Source of the DNA: Paraescarpia echinospica
Lineage: Eukaryota > Annelida > Polychaeta > Sabellida > Siboglinidae
Reading direction: 5' to 3'
NCBI GenBank assembly: GCA_020002185.1
Contig: CM034539.1
Span: forward strand, 1,172,355 to 1,236,354
DNA: 64,000 nucleotides
In this document: positions 50,838 to 60,899 of the stretch, one piece after another
How positions within the stretch are numbered: the stretch's first letter is position 1
Layout: each line of letters begins with the position of its first letter
Position numbers and translations under genes: made by a program
The notes under the pieces: generated by a model
Database searches by the model: none
What the model saw: only the letters and a program-made list of their open reading frames with translations
What the model was told of the DNA's origin: nothing

Positions 50838-51986
50838 AAGGTGCCGTCAGACGATGCAACTAAGCTTCGACCGGTGGAAGCCATCATCCCTGACGTTAAT
50901 GTTGTCAGAGCCGATGTTCTCGAAGGTAGTAATGTCCATATTGTAAGATCCTTTCATAAGTAACTCTGTAACAATAACTATTTTGATTGATAATTGCTAG
51001 TTTGGTGGAGGGAATTGGCTAATTTGTAATTGCTAGAACTGTTGTGTTCTGATTATTAACTGCCTGTCCAGCGTGGAGGTCATTAAGCGGTCATTGGTAA
51101 ATAGCCTGTTGTGAACTGTGCAAAATTTTGCTCCGCATGTGGTTGTTAAATTGACGTTATTAAACAGATGAATCACGCCGGGGATGGACACAGCTACAGT
51201 TACAGATAGATGGATGTAGGATGTATCGAATTACTTCTATTTTCCTGGTGGGATGGTCTTAATCATTTCACAAATCATGATCTGACAATATGTAGAACAC
51301 TATTGTGCCTGAACACAGATAATATTTCCTTGTTAGTAATTACTGCCTGTTCAAAAAATTCATTAGGTGCAGTTTTGCCAGGAACGGGAGAGCACAGATT
51401 AGGAAGTAAATATTTCACTTGCCAATGTGCAAGACGTTGTTTGTCCAGTAGACCCTTAAGGTGTGACCTATGGTGGTGGGTTGTTGTGTGGACTTGACTA
51501 TATAGAGAGGGGAGAGAACAACAAGTTAGTGAGGGTATAGGAAATCTATGTACGAACAGATACTACAATAAGGCCTACCTTGTATGTCGAATTGGATCTT
51601 CTGTTTTTATTGGTGTAACTTCTTGGGCTACCCTGAACGAAGTAGGGTGAAAACCGTGAACATGACTGCAAGGGCTTCTACAATATGTCGTATTCCAGAG
51701 GCATTCGTGCCCCTGGAATAACTCTATTAACAGTTTTGACTCATCCTCATTAAGGATGACGTTATTTCTTTTCGGCGCCATTATTGCCGATGACGATCCC
51801 GGCGGCGGTTTCTGATTGGCCATTGCATGCGACTAAGTTGCACATTATAGGACATATTCTACACATGCAACCTGCGTGCAATAGAATTGGGTGCAATGTA
51901 TTGCATGCAATGGTACCAACATACGGGGCGACTAGGTTGCGCACAACCATTGCATGCGACTAAGTTGCATGGTCTGACGGCACCTT
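50838..51986. mobile_element. PIF/Harbinger-like DNA transposon, about 1.15 kb
   Basis: Terminal inverted repeats of 27 bp match at 25 positions. The left (50838-50864) begins AAGGTGCCGTCAGACGATGC and the right (51960-51986) ends GGTCTGACGGCACCTT. Sub-terminal copies of GCATGCGACTAAGTTGCA lie near the right end (about 51826 and 51951). A minus-strand frame inside resembles a MADF/Myb-like protein, which PIF/Harbinger elements often carry. No DDE nuclease was seen, so the copy is internally deleted or non-autonomous. A clean 3-bp target duplication could not be found. Superfamily assignment is inference. Confidence 0.72.
51575..51823 (-). pseudogene. MADF/Myb-like transposon protein fragment
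   Basis: The 82-codon minus-strand frame reads APKRNNVILNEDESKLLIEL followed by FQGHECLWN. The pattern of an acidic start, LIEL and HECLWN matches the beginning of a MADF DNA-binding domain (LI..V..HPCLW). After CLWNTTY the sequence no longer fits, so the domain is cut short or frameshifted. It lies inside the inverted repeats of the Harbinger-like element, where such a protein is expected. Confidence 0.5.
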
Positions 51987-52400
51987 TGAAGTTCTTAAAC
52001 TATAATAGTTGTAGATTGTTTGTGCGTTGTTTGACTCCACAAATGCGCGGCACATCACCATGGTTGTATATACGATATGTGTTGATAAACGAATGATTTC
52101 ACCGATGCACTAATAATCACCATGATTTCACTAAAGTATATGGGATCCATTTCCACGCAAAAAACGCCAAACGTGCTCGCGCGGTATCGCCACCTGGCGA
52201 ATCGCACCAAACTCATTACTTACCGCCAATTCCAGATTCCATGAAGGACAGTTTACATTTCGAATATTATAACTACAAATGGCATAACATGAAAAGTTTT
52301 GAGCAAAATAATATTTAAACATTAAATATTTATAAATACCGGGCGGTACCTTTGGGGTTTTCCCCGAATGCCCCCAATACACGACTATTGTGTGTTACAG
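51987..52400. other. End of intron 2
   Basis: No repeat was recognised. The final 40 bases lead to ATTGTGTGTTACAG, the exon 3 acceptor. Confidence 0.6.
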
Positions 52401-53333
52401 AGCGCGCTTCCGCCACCTCTCAACTTAGACGGGCTACCCAACAATGGCTTCTGTCGCAACAAGGACTCCCCGGGCTTCAAGGCGAACAGACCCGAGCTGG
52501 TGCCCCTGGAGACGTGCTTCGACCGACACATGGAGGCCTCGCTGCACGCCCCTCCCCCGCCCAGCTACTCGCAATGTTCTCTCAACAACACGCTCGCGAA
52601 ACGGAGAGAGGACCGGAGAAACGGCTACGTGATGCAACGCGCCATCTCAGAGCGCCCGTCGTCGCCGATATGGAAGGAAGCGTCCGCGGAGACACACCTG
52701 TCCGCCCCAAACACGCCGTCGTTCGAGCGAGGCAGGGCGGCTGCAGGGCTGGTGCGCACCCCGTCCTGTGCCAAGGCGCGCCGGGAGAACTTCAGCAAGT
52801 CGCGCACATGCGACTGGGTAAACGAGACGAACCAGACGCCCACGGCGGGCGGGTGTTCGTCTCTCCCCACCATGTGCCCTACCACCAGAACCCACGCCCA
52901 AACCGGCTCCGTGCCTCCGGGCGCCATCGAGACCGCCAATCCGCCATCTTCTACCGGGAGTCGGTCACGTGATACCAGCGACGCCACAGCGCGGTTTTAC
53001 GTACCAGCGTACGATTCGAGCGGTTCCCTAACACCGGATGACGCCTCGGCGTCCAGGTTGAAGCGCGGGGACTATGGACCTCAGCGCGCTGACAGCGACG
53101 TCATGACGCCGCCACATATTCCCAGTGGGAAGAAGTCCAGTCGCCCCGGCGTCTTTTCGCCCGGTGCAGGTGCTGCGCAAGGTGGCGCCACTAGTGCTGC
53201 GCAAGACGCGGGTATCCCGGGTGCGAAGCTGGGGGCATCCAGTGGTTACGACGATCAGCCGACGCCGGGCCAATACGACAACATGCAGCATATGTGGGGG
53301 AACCCGAACAGAGTGAAGCACTTCGAGGTGTGA
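52401..53333 (+). CDS. Two-helix membrane protein, coding exon 3 of 3 (cytoplasmic tail)
   Basis: After TGTGTTACAG the exon opens in phase 0, as exon 2 requires, and encodes residues 96-405 before TGA at 53331-53333. The tail is rich in Pro, Ser, Thr, Gly and Ala and looks disordered. It has a PPSY motif at residues 148-151, a WW-domain ligand pattern, and ends HFEV, which fits a class II PDZ ligand (hydrophobic-x-hydrophobic). Basic stretches such as AKRREDRR could be phosphorylation or sorting sites. It is strongly GC-rich compared with its surroundings, and the frame is open for over 900 bases. I do not recognise the family. A scaffold or trafficking role is only a guess from the motifs. 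Confidence 0.82.
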   Translation, partial: SALPPPLNLDGLPNNGFCRNKDSPGFKANRPELVPLETCFDRHMEASLHAPPPPSYSQCSLNNTLAKRREDRRNGYVMQRAISERPSSPIWKEASAETHLSAPNTPSFERGRAAAGLVRTPSCAKARRENFSKSRTCDWVNETNQTPTAGGCSSLPTMCPTTRTHAQTGSVPPGAIETANPPSSTGSRSRDTSDATARFYVPAYDSSGSLTPDDASASRLKRGDYGPQRADSDVMTPPHIPSGKKSSRPGVFSPGAGAAQGGATSAAQDAGIPGAKLGASSGYDDQPTPGQYDNMQHMWGNPNRVKHFEV

Positions 53334-54124
53334 ACTCCTGAAATGTCAAGACACAGCCAGAAAGTGAACATGGAACAATTATGAATTATGGCACCACGTA
53401 TCGCGAAATGAATCGATTCACAAGCGCCATATATCGAATGCAACAAGTGTTAATTCACATTGACTCTGTTGTGGATATCTGAACCGGACAGCGTGGTGGG
53501 TAACGTCTTTGCACCTAGAATGTCATGATACGTGAATCCGGGCGGTATTGGATCGCTCCAAATCGCTAATCCCTCACCACGTAACGGTAGGTGCGGGTAG
53601 TGGTTTGTACCAATATAAAACACTGATTGATTCTTGGCATCGCCACGATTCCCTCGGACTGCATTTCCTGCAGACCACGAATGGTAAGGTGAAGTAGAGA
53701 ATTCCCTGCAGGTGCCCCACCTGTTTGAAAAGCATCAAACCTTCTGCTTGAATCGTGCGACTTAATTATGAAATCCTGTGAAGAAGTTACGTAATCTGTC
53801 ACATAGGACTACTCAAGTTTATCCGTAGTGATTTACTGTGGTAGATTAATACCATATGTAAATAACACCGCTGAGATTAGGTAATGCATTATAATTGTGT
53901 AGCCAAATACCTCCCCAGACGCAATGTGATGGACGTCGGCGTTGAGTTACCCACTATTTATCAGCATCAAAAGCAACCAAATAGTCTGTTTTTTAATCAA
54001 ACCGTCGGTCGCGTTAATGTTTTGACTGTTACAGTATAGCCACTTTACCGATATGACTACAAGTGTTTGCTATTGAAATGTCTATTTGTAGACTCTGTAC
54101 ACTTATTTTACTCAGTACAAAACA
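53334..54124 (+). other. Probable 3' UTR and downstream sequence
   Basis: No coding feature is seen. If transcription continues to the AATAAA at 54345 this is 3' UTR, but no cDNA evidence is available. Confidence 0.35.
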
Positions 54125-54288
54125 ACACGTACTCACACAAACATACACGTACTCACACAAACATACACGTACTCACACAAACATACACGTACTCACACAA
54201 ACATACACATTCTCACACAAACATACACGTTCTCACACAAACATGCACGTACTCAAACAAACATACACGTACTCACACACTACAGCGG
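54125..54288. repeat. 20-bp tandem repeat, about 8 copies
   Basis: The unit ACACGTACTCACACAAACAT repeats from 54125 and 54145 onward with T/A variants. Confidence 0.95.
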
Positions 54289-54344
54289 TGTTCGAAATGA
54301 ACGTAATGTGTCTAACGAAAATGTATAAAATGTATGTACCAACA

Positions 54345-54350
54345 AATAAA
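54345..54350 (+). terminator. Candidate polyadenylation signal
   Basis: AATAAA lies about 1 kb after the stop codon of the two-helix gene. It is the first canonical hexamer I noticed downstream on the + strand, and it is a weak call without transcript data. Confidence 0.25.
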
Positions 54351-55886
54351 CCGCAGTGAGATGCATCGTTGTCGTGTGTGTTGTGGTCGCTCCAGACAAC
54401 AACAAACCACAAAAGAAAGAAAGAAGAGCAAGATTTAACGTGCCAAATCTGTTAAGATGCAGAAACGACGCTAGGTGAGAACAGCAGGCAATAGCCGCAG
54501 GCGGGGTGTCTACATTGAAGGCGAAACTGACAGTGGTGATCATGCTACCTTGTTATTTATCAAAATGGGTGCCATTAAAAGGAGGCAGTATGTTCAACGT
54601 TTTTCATTTATTAATTAATTTAATGTTATCAAGACTATGGTAACTATGTTGACGGTATACTGCCCGCCAAATTGTGGTTAGTATGCCTATAACAACGTTC
54701 GCAATTTGGAAGATACGACCCCGCAGCATGTTCAAATGGTAAACAAAACATCCAGTTTCTAAACAAGCTTTATTGGCATCCATATTGCTGAAGCAGACCG
54801 TGTTAATTGGAATACCCTGTGATGGTCAACGACTTCCCATTTGCCCACGATCAAAATATCTTGTGATGGTCAATGACTTCCATTTGCCCACGTTCAACAC
54901 AGAAAACTTCCTGTTACAAATGACGACGCTGGCTAATTCCCGGTATACTGGTAGAGGAACAGATTGCCTCTCTTTAAAATATGTTATCCGTCACATATTG
55001 TTTTTTATTCAACATAGAAACATAATATACATGCCAAAATCACATCACATTATCGATGAAGAGATCCGTTTCCGTCAGTTGTATTGTGTGAGTGATTGTC
55101 ATACAGTGGAAGCTCTCTCTCTCTTAAGGACTGGTACTGGGCCAAATTGACATGAAAAACGAGGCGACCATATTAGCTGGACTAATTTCCATTTTGCTAC
55201 CGTTATGTCTAGTATTGAAACATATAACGGCGCTTTCAACGTGTAAGAAGCAACTAGGAATATACATTAACATACTCCAATAATTATGACACAAAATATT
55301 AGTGAATATTAAACATAGCGAGGCAATAGTTAGACCTTTATAAATTTAACTATAGTTTTATGTGACGTGAATATAATTAAACTTCCAAGCAATCGGCAAC
55401 AAGCATCTACTGAAACAATAAAGATCATTGGATTATCGTGTTCTACTATTCATCTTCCTCAACACCAATATATAATCACAGAGAGCACGCCTGGAGACAA
55501 CAAGTATCTGATGTTTGCCTCTTGGGCAAAGTATGGAATTGGTGAAGAATTTGCAATCGTCACTGAGCCATGACCACGGCGTGCAGCTCCACGTTCAAAA
55601 CAAATTTGCCTGCTATTCTGTTTACGTACTCGCAGTAGACAGTACTTGGTAAAACAGAATACATATGAGAGAATTACAGTTGATGAAATATTATTCGTTT
55701 TTTTCTCATTTCTCTTGTTAGTTTCACAGCCAATCACCGACAGTGGGAAATCGTCATTCTTTTGTTCTTAATTTTTTTGTTATTTTTGGTTCTCTCTTGA
55801 ACTTTCTAGGTGATATAATTACAGGCCTATTGTAGTTGTGGCGCTCAAGTTGATCTGGGTTGCAAATTGAAGACTTGTCGGTGTTC
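54351..55886. other. No supported gene; 44-bp duplication at 54818-54905
   Basis: TGTGATGGTCAACGACTTCC at 54818 recurs with small changes at 54862. The 125-codon frame at 54773-55150 spans this duplication and is not recognised. Confidence 0.5.
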
Positions 55887-55894
55887 TCCCTGCT
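55887..55894 (+). other. Left target-site duplication of hAT MITE
   Basis: TCCCTGCT directly precedes CAGAACCGATG and is identical to 56438-56445. Confidence 0.88.
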
Positions 55895-56437
55895 CAGAAC
55901 CGATGTGTAACAAAGTATTTTTACTTCGTTACTTTATTTGAGTAGAAAAGTTTACTTTTCTTGAGTAACGAAGTACATTTTTAGAAGTACTTTTACTTGT
56001 AACGAAGTACAGTGTACAATTAAGATGTACTTTCCTGATTATAATGAAGTATCCATATTTTCTGTGTTGCCATTTTGGAACTTTTTAAAAAAAAATGATT
56101 GGTTCATCTGTGATTTGTAAAGTTTTACTTTTTGGCAAGAATGAGTTCTCAACTAACTAAAATATTCGCCAGCTCGAATGTAGTATTTTTTGTATAACAG
56201 TACAGCTAAGTAACGCGTTTGATTTATACACTGAATGATATTGTGTGGGTGATGGGGTCAACCATTTTATACAGTCACTTAGGAAAAGTACTTTTGTGTT
56301 TATTTCAAGTACAGTTGTTTACTTTGTACTTCTACTTCAAGTAAACAAATTCAAAAGTACTTTTATGTGACTAGCTTTTTTCCTAGTTACTTGTACTTTT
56401 ACTCAAGTACAAAATAAATGTACTTCTACCAGCTCTG
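55895..56437. mobile_element. hAT-type MITE, 543 bp, with exact 8-bp target duplication
   Basis: The left end starts CAGAACCGATGTG and runs into AAGTATTTTTACTTCGTTAC. The right end, read on the minus strand, starts CAGAGCTGGTAGAAGTACAT. AAGTACTTTTACTT-like motifs recur on both strands throughout, as in known hAT MITEs with AGTAACGAAGTA termini (recalled from vertebrate and invertebrate genomes). The 8-bp duplication TCCCTGCT flanks it exactly. No protein is encoded. Confidence 0.9.
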
Positions 56438-56445
56438 TCCCTGCT
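56438..56445 (+). other. Right target-site duplication of hAT MITE
   Basis: TCCCTGCT abuts the AGCTCTG terminus. Confidence 0.88.
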
Positions 56446-57122
56446 GCAGGATTACTAAACCCCAGCAATCGTAGCTCTAACGGGCATACAGCTACGCTCC
56501 AAATACCCTATTCCAGGGCCCAGAACCGACACACATCTACACGCTTTCTTGCCGCCAGTACGCAATTCAACTCTGGACCTCTTGCTGTACGAGTCGATGC
56601 CCCATCAGCTGCATCCGCACCTTCATCCCGTCTTCGTTGAAGGGATGGATGGGACACCACATGCGAGCATCAACCAGGGCATAGGTGATATTGTTTTTTA
56701 ACCAGTTTATAACTGTTTTACATTATAATTGTTCTTTTCATATGACTTTTGATGTAACACCTAAAACAGTCGTCGAGACCAAGTGTCTGCTCAACACGCA
56801 ACGCATACAATGCTACCGCGGAATTTACAATAACGAAAAGAAGAACGAAGAAAGAGATACGAGTGAGACATCGGGAACTTGAGACACGTTGTGTTGCAGT
56901 TTTAGTAGTTCAGTTGTAAAAACTGCACCTTACAAACTTGCGTTACGTTGGAATACAACCGATCTATGTTAATTTAGACAAATACTTAATCAAGCTACTG
57001 CTTACCAACTTTGACAAGGCGGACTGCATCAACCATACATTCTCTTCGCCATGGTGTGACATTTCTTCACTGAAAACGCCCCTGGTGCATCACAATGTGG
57101 ATTTCATGTTGGTGAACTTATT
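56446..57122. other. No supported feature
   Basis: Short frames only. No repeats were recognised. Confidence 0.45.
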
Positions 57123-57124
57123 TC

Positions 57125-57870
57125 ACAAATAATGCTCGGTACCAGCAGCACTGGTACGCGTATATGTGACCAATATTGAATCTCCGCGGCAACGATACAA
57201 GCAGAACCTCGATTTCATTACGTAATGCGTACGATAATGACGCGTTATAATGATTAAATACGACAGACGTTGCTCGGGAATATGAAGAAACGTGAGTGGT
57301 GGGATGTCTACCGGGTGGTGTGACACACGATACACCATGGTCATCTTGGCGGTTGTCCTTCCGTGTTGTACGGAATTCCAGCTAAGGGTCTGGATCATTT
57401 CAGTGGGATTACTGGCGGTTGTGTATTGTTGGATGTTGGTCTTGGTGTGGAAGTCCCATGATGAGCTGACATACTCGATGACTGGCCTAATTAGTGTCTC
57501 GTACCACTGCGCCTTGACCTCTAATGGGCATCTACGGAAGTTCCTCTTTAGGAAGGCTGTTGTTTGCTTTCTATGTGATGCCATCGATATAGACAGTCCG
57601 GGTCAGGTTTCCAGTTATTGGGACCCCAAGGTATACTTTCCGTCTTTTATGAGGGTGAAGTTGCTACAATGGATGACGTAGTTAAAGGTAACTGGATTTT
57701 GCTTCTGTGCAATTCTAATCATTATCTCACACTTGCTTGGATCGAATGCCAGCTTCTAGTCTTTATCCCACTCTCGCCGTTTGTTGAACATAACCTGTTC
57801 ATGGCTTTGTTCTTGAATGATAATGATAATCCTGTGCAGGATGATATCATCTGCGAAGAGACGGCAGGTG
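57125..57870 (-). pseudogene. Non-LTR retrotransposon RT remnant (CR1/jockey-like)
   Basis: Read on the minus strand, RLFADDIIL near 57866-57843 is the RT catalytic motif. KLAFDPSKCEIM near 57755 and TAFLKRNFRRCP near 57555 follow. RPVIEYVSSSWDFHTKTNI (near 57490) and TTAKMTMVYRVSHHPVDIPP (near 57340) are typical of the C-terminal region. The parts lie in different frames, with frameshifts near 57790 and 57600, and the region before FADD is missing. The family differs from the CR1-like copy at 45.5 kb. Confidence 0.85.
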
Positions 57871-58871
57871 GAGACGGCAGGTGGAGACGACCTTCGGTGG
57901 CATGTCGTTAACGTAGAGACGAAAGAGAATGGATACTTGTCATCCGCTCCTCGTTCCGTTTCATCGGATGTTCCGTGTCCAGCAAAAAATTTCCCTCTTA
58001 TTCGTAATAAAACAAATGTCTACGTTGCTTTTCCCACTAAACTGAGATGTAGAGCCCGACTGGTCACCGGCATCCAAACATATAATTACCTACATTTATT
58101 GCAATATGGGGATTTCCGCCCCATTTCCCGCCGAAAAGGCGAAGGAGTATCATAATAGGATAACTGTATTAAAATCCTACATGGCGGAACCGAGTTTCAG
58201 GACGGGTAAAGATGTAGATAAACAAAAGTCGAAATTAAACTCCGAATTGTGTAGGGATGGCGAGGAGCGCACTTTGTGTGTGCAATTTTCCAGTCGCGTC
58301 GGGCGGTCGCACCGAACTGCGTCGGCTCGTAGAGCTCGCTCGCCACCAAGGGGGGCATGGATCAGTACGTTATCAAAAATGGAAATAACATCATTGACGG
58401 AATCACGAAGGCGTAGTCGGTGGTGGTGTACTGGCTGTCATACTACAAAGGTTCTCTCATTGTCAGCCGGGGACGATTTAGCAGAATGGCCCCTGCAGCG
58501 AAACATTTTAAGACAACAAGATTGCCAATACGTATTCTTCTGGAAAGTGCTATTAAACTACACGTACACACGCACGCACACACACGCACATACACACACG
58601 CACACACACCTCATCTTCCCAGAATAAGCTAGTTGCAGTTCATAATCTAGACGTTTTGGTCTCATTCGACCGCTGGCAAAGTCCGCCAGTGGCAGCACTT
58701 TCTGGCAGGCGAAGACAGCACCCTGCCACCTGGCGAATAAGACTTAGTTAGGTGGAATCAAATGCCTTAATTTTTGGTGCAGCAACCGAAGTTTTAACGT
58801 ATGTCATTCCCCTCACAATAGTGTGTGTGTGTGTGTTTGCGTGCGTGCGTGCGTGCGTACTTCTTGTGTGT

Positions 58872-58904
<33 letters not shown>

Positions 58905-58982
58905 TGATCATTAATAGTGATCATTGTGGTTCGTTGGTTGAAAATTAAGTCAGTTTTGTAAATTATATACGAAAATGTTTGT
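57871..58982. other. Microsatellites and unrecognised sequence
   Basis: A 14-bp duplication (GGCAGGTGGAGAC) lies at about 57864-57893, a CA tract at about 58560-58612, and GT/GCGT tracts at about 58820-58838 and 58840-58908. TGGCAAAGTCCGCCAGTGGC near 58675 may belong to an unidentified repeat. No gene was seen. Confidence 0.55.
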
Positions 58983-58994
58983 GTGTGTGTATAT

Positions 58995-60309
58995 GTGTGT
59001 TCGCCAGAGAAGAACGGTGCCACTGGACTACTTGAAGCGGTGAACAAAGCTCAAGACCTGACAGGATGTAAAGACACGAAGCTGGTTGGTGTCACCACTG
59101 GCGGCGAAGCGGCAAACACCGGCAGACAAGATGGATTATGGCGTATGCTTGCTGACCAAATGCAGAGAGGTTTGGCAACATTCTGGTGTGCTGCACACCG
59201 ATCTGGCTTAGCCAATGAGTCGGTCGTCAGCACCGCACCTGAGTTGGGAATCTGGAAGTCCAATCTACTGGGACTCGTACGATTCTTCCGGACGCCGAGA
59301 CGGATGAAGATGTTGTCAGCGCAGACCGGGAATGTCGAACAGTCCCACCGGCACCACGATGTCAGGTTTGCCCAGCACGAGCTGCAGCTGGTGGATGCTG
59401 TGCTAAACATCCTACCAGCTTGCATTATGGTGTGGGAACAGCTGCAGGCGACAGAAAGTACCAGCGACAGAAAGGAGAAGGCTGGAGCCAAAGCGTTCAT
59501 GAGAATCTGAAACCACCAACAAACGTTGATGACCGCACTGATGGGCGACATCCTGGAGATATTTGAAACACTCCAGAAGAAGCTGCAAATGAGTGATTTG
59601 ACCATCAGCGATCTTCTCTCTCACTGTGACTGGTGCGGCAATCAAGAAGTTGAACCTACTGAGGGATGGACCATTCCCGGGAAGAAGGGGGGAGAAAGTG
59701 AGTTGTCCAACCAATAACACAAAGGAGGACCTAACACAACGAAAGTGTAATCACCAGTTCGTTTGTATAAACCGCGATGGAGGAGCAGCCAGGGTGGAGG
59801 TCGTGCAAGCATCTTACGAATTCCTGTCTGAACGCATGCACACGGAGCAGGAGGACGTCATCAAAGACATGAAGGAGTGAGTGATGTCACGCAGTCTGAG
59901 ATCATTCGTTGAGCATGGTGTGAGCGACGTTAGGTGCGTTTTCCCAGATGAGGCGTCTGACTTTGCGGACGGGACAGCGGAGCAGTGGGAAAACATGATG
60001 AATGTGCCATTCCTGCCTGGTGGCTGTGATCTCGGTTGTAAGTTGACTGTCAGACTGCGCCAACTTCTGCTAGTCACAATAGGTTCAGTTCAGAAGGTGT
60101 TGGCATCTCTGGCTTGTATGAGTCCACACTCTATGCAGACCGAAAGGATCGTGAGCCACCACAACCTCGTGGTCGATAATCACCGCACCAGTATGAATGA
60201 GCACACGAGAAACGCACGACTCATGGTAGCACTAAATAGTGTGGGCACCGCCTACTATGACCCTCGACCTGCTGTCGTCAGATTCTTGGAGAAGACAAGA
60301 AGATGCTAG
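58995..60309 (+). pseudogene. hAT transposase-like pseudogene
   Basis: Conceptual translation gives KLVGVTTGGEAANTGRQDGL followed by a TFWCAAHRSGLA block with the hAT-type Cys/His pair, a long helical middle, and a C-terminal block with SMQTERIVSHHN and DPRPAVVRFLE that fits the hAT dimerisation domain. Breaks are TGA at 59508-59510, a frameshift near 59620, and TGA at 59878-59880. The G in VTTGG sits where hAT relatives have an Asp (GVTTDG, a proposed catalytic residue), so activity was probably lost there too. The N-terminus and BED finger are missing upstream, where a GT repeat lies. Host proteins of the ZMYM6/KIAA1586 type share this fold, but the stops argue against a host gene. Confidence 0.82.
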
Positions 60310-60399
60310 GCTCCATACTGGGACATCTACGGACAGCGTGAAATCGTTAGGAAATTCACCATCGAAACGGAACTCGTCTAGTTAAATTGAGACAACTGT

Positions 60400-60506
60400 C
60401 AAACGAACTTGACCCAGGTTCGACACCGCCGCACAGGATTCGAACCCGCGTTCTCCCAGTCGAGAGTTCGGTACTCTTACTGCTGCGCCATTGCGCTCCA
60501 CACGGT
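60400..60506 (-). mobile_element. SINE tRNA-like head
   Basis: On the minus strand it has GCAATGGCGCAGCAGTAAGAG (A-box region), then CGGGTTCGAATCCTGTGCGG (B-box), then GGTGTCGAACCTGGGTCAAG. This matches the head of the SINE at 6797-7110, and the body is missing. Confidence 0.83.
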
Positions 60507-60545
60507 AGATACGTAACGTAGATATACGCATCCATTTATATTGTA

Positions 60546-60895
60546 TGACGTTTGCGGGATGACACAATTTCGAACATTTATCACTTGACGGTGACTCTGT
60601 TAGATCGTCGCTCCACACCTACTCCGTCAACTGACTGCTCCATATCATATCTCGTTTTGACAGGGAGAAATGTTTCTTTCACACAATATATGATAAATAC
60701 ATATAAATGAAGCAGTTGCACGGTTGTTGTAACTTTATGACTTTCGCGGTATTGCAACAAAAATCGAATACATCACCATTTCATGGTGACCTTGTTTGAC
60801 CTTATCTCCATTCGTACCATATCAGGTAACATGTAGCTCCACATCGTAACTAATTTTTTATGGGGAGATAATAAGCTTTCCAAAAAATATATTAC
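60546..60895. repeat. 195-bp repeat, copies 1 and 2
   Basis: GACACAATTTCGAACATTTA and ACGGTGACTCTGTT near 60560-60605 recur near 60750-60800 as AAAATCGAATACATCACC and ATGGTGACCTTGTTTGA. A third copy lies beyond the L2-like element at 62815-62960. Confidence 0.75.
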
Positions 60896-60899
60896 TTGG

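Noticed and set aside
52352..52972. 206-codon + strand frame overlapping exon 3
   Set aside because: It is a GC-rich shadow of exon 3. Only the other frame matches the exon 2 phase and ends in a consistent stop.
60406..60505. Possible tRNA gene on the minus strand
   Set aside because: It matches the SINE head at 7.0 kb and is not a clean tRNA.
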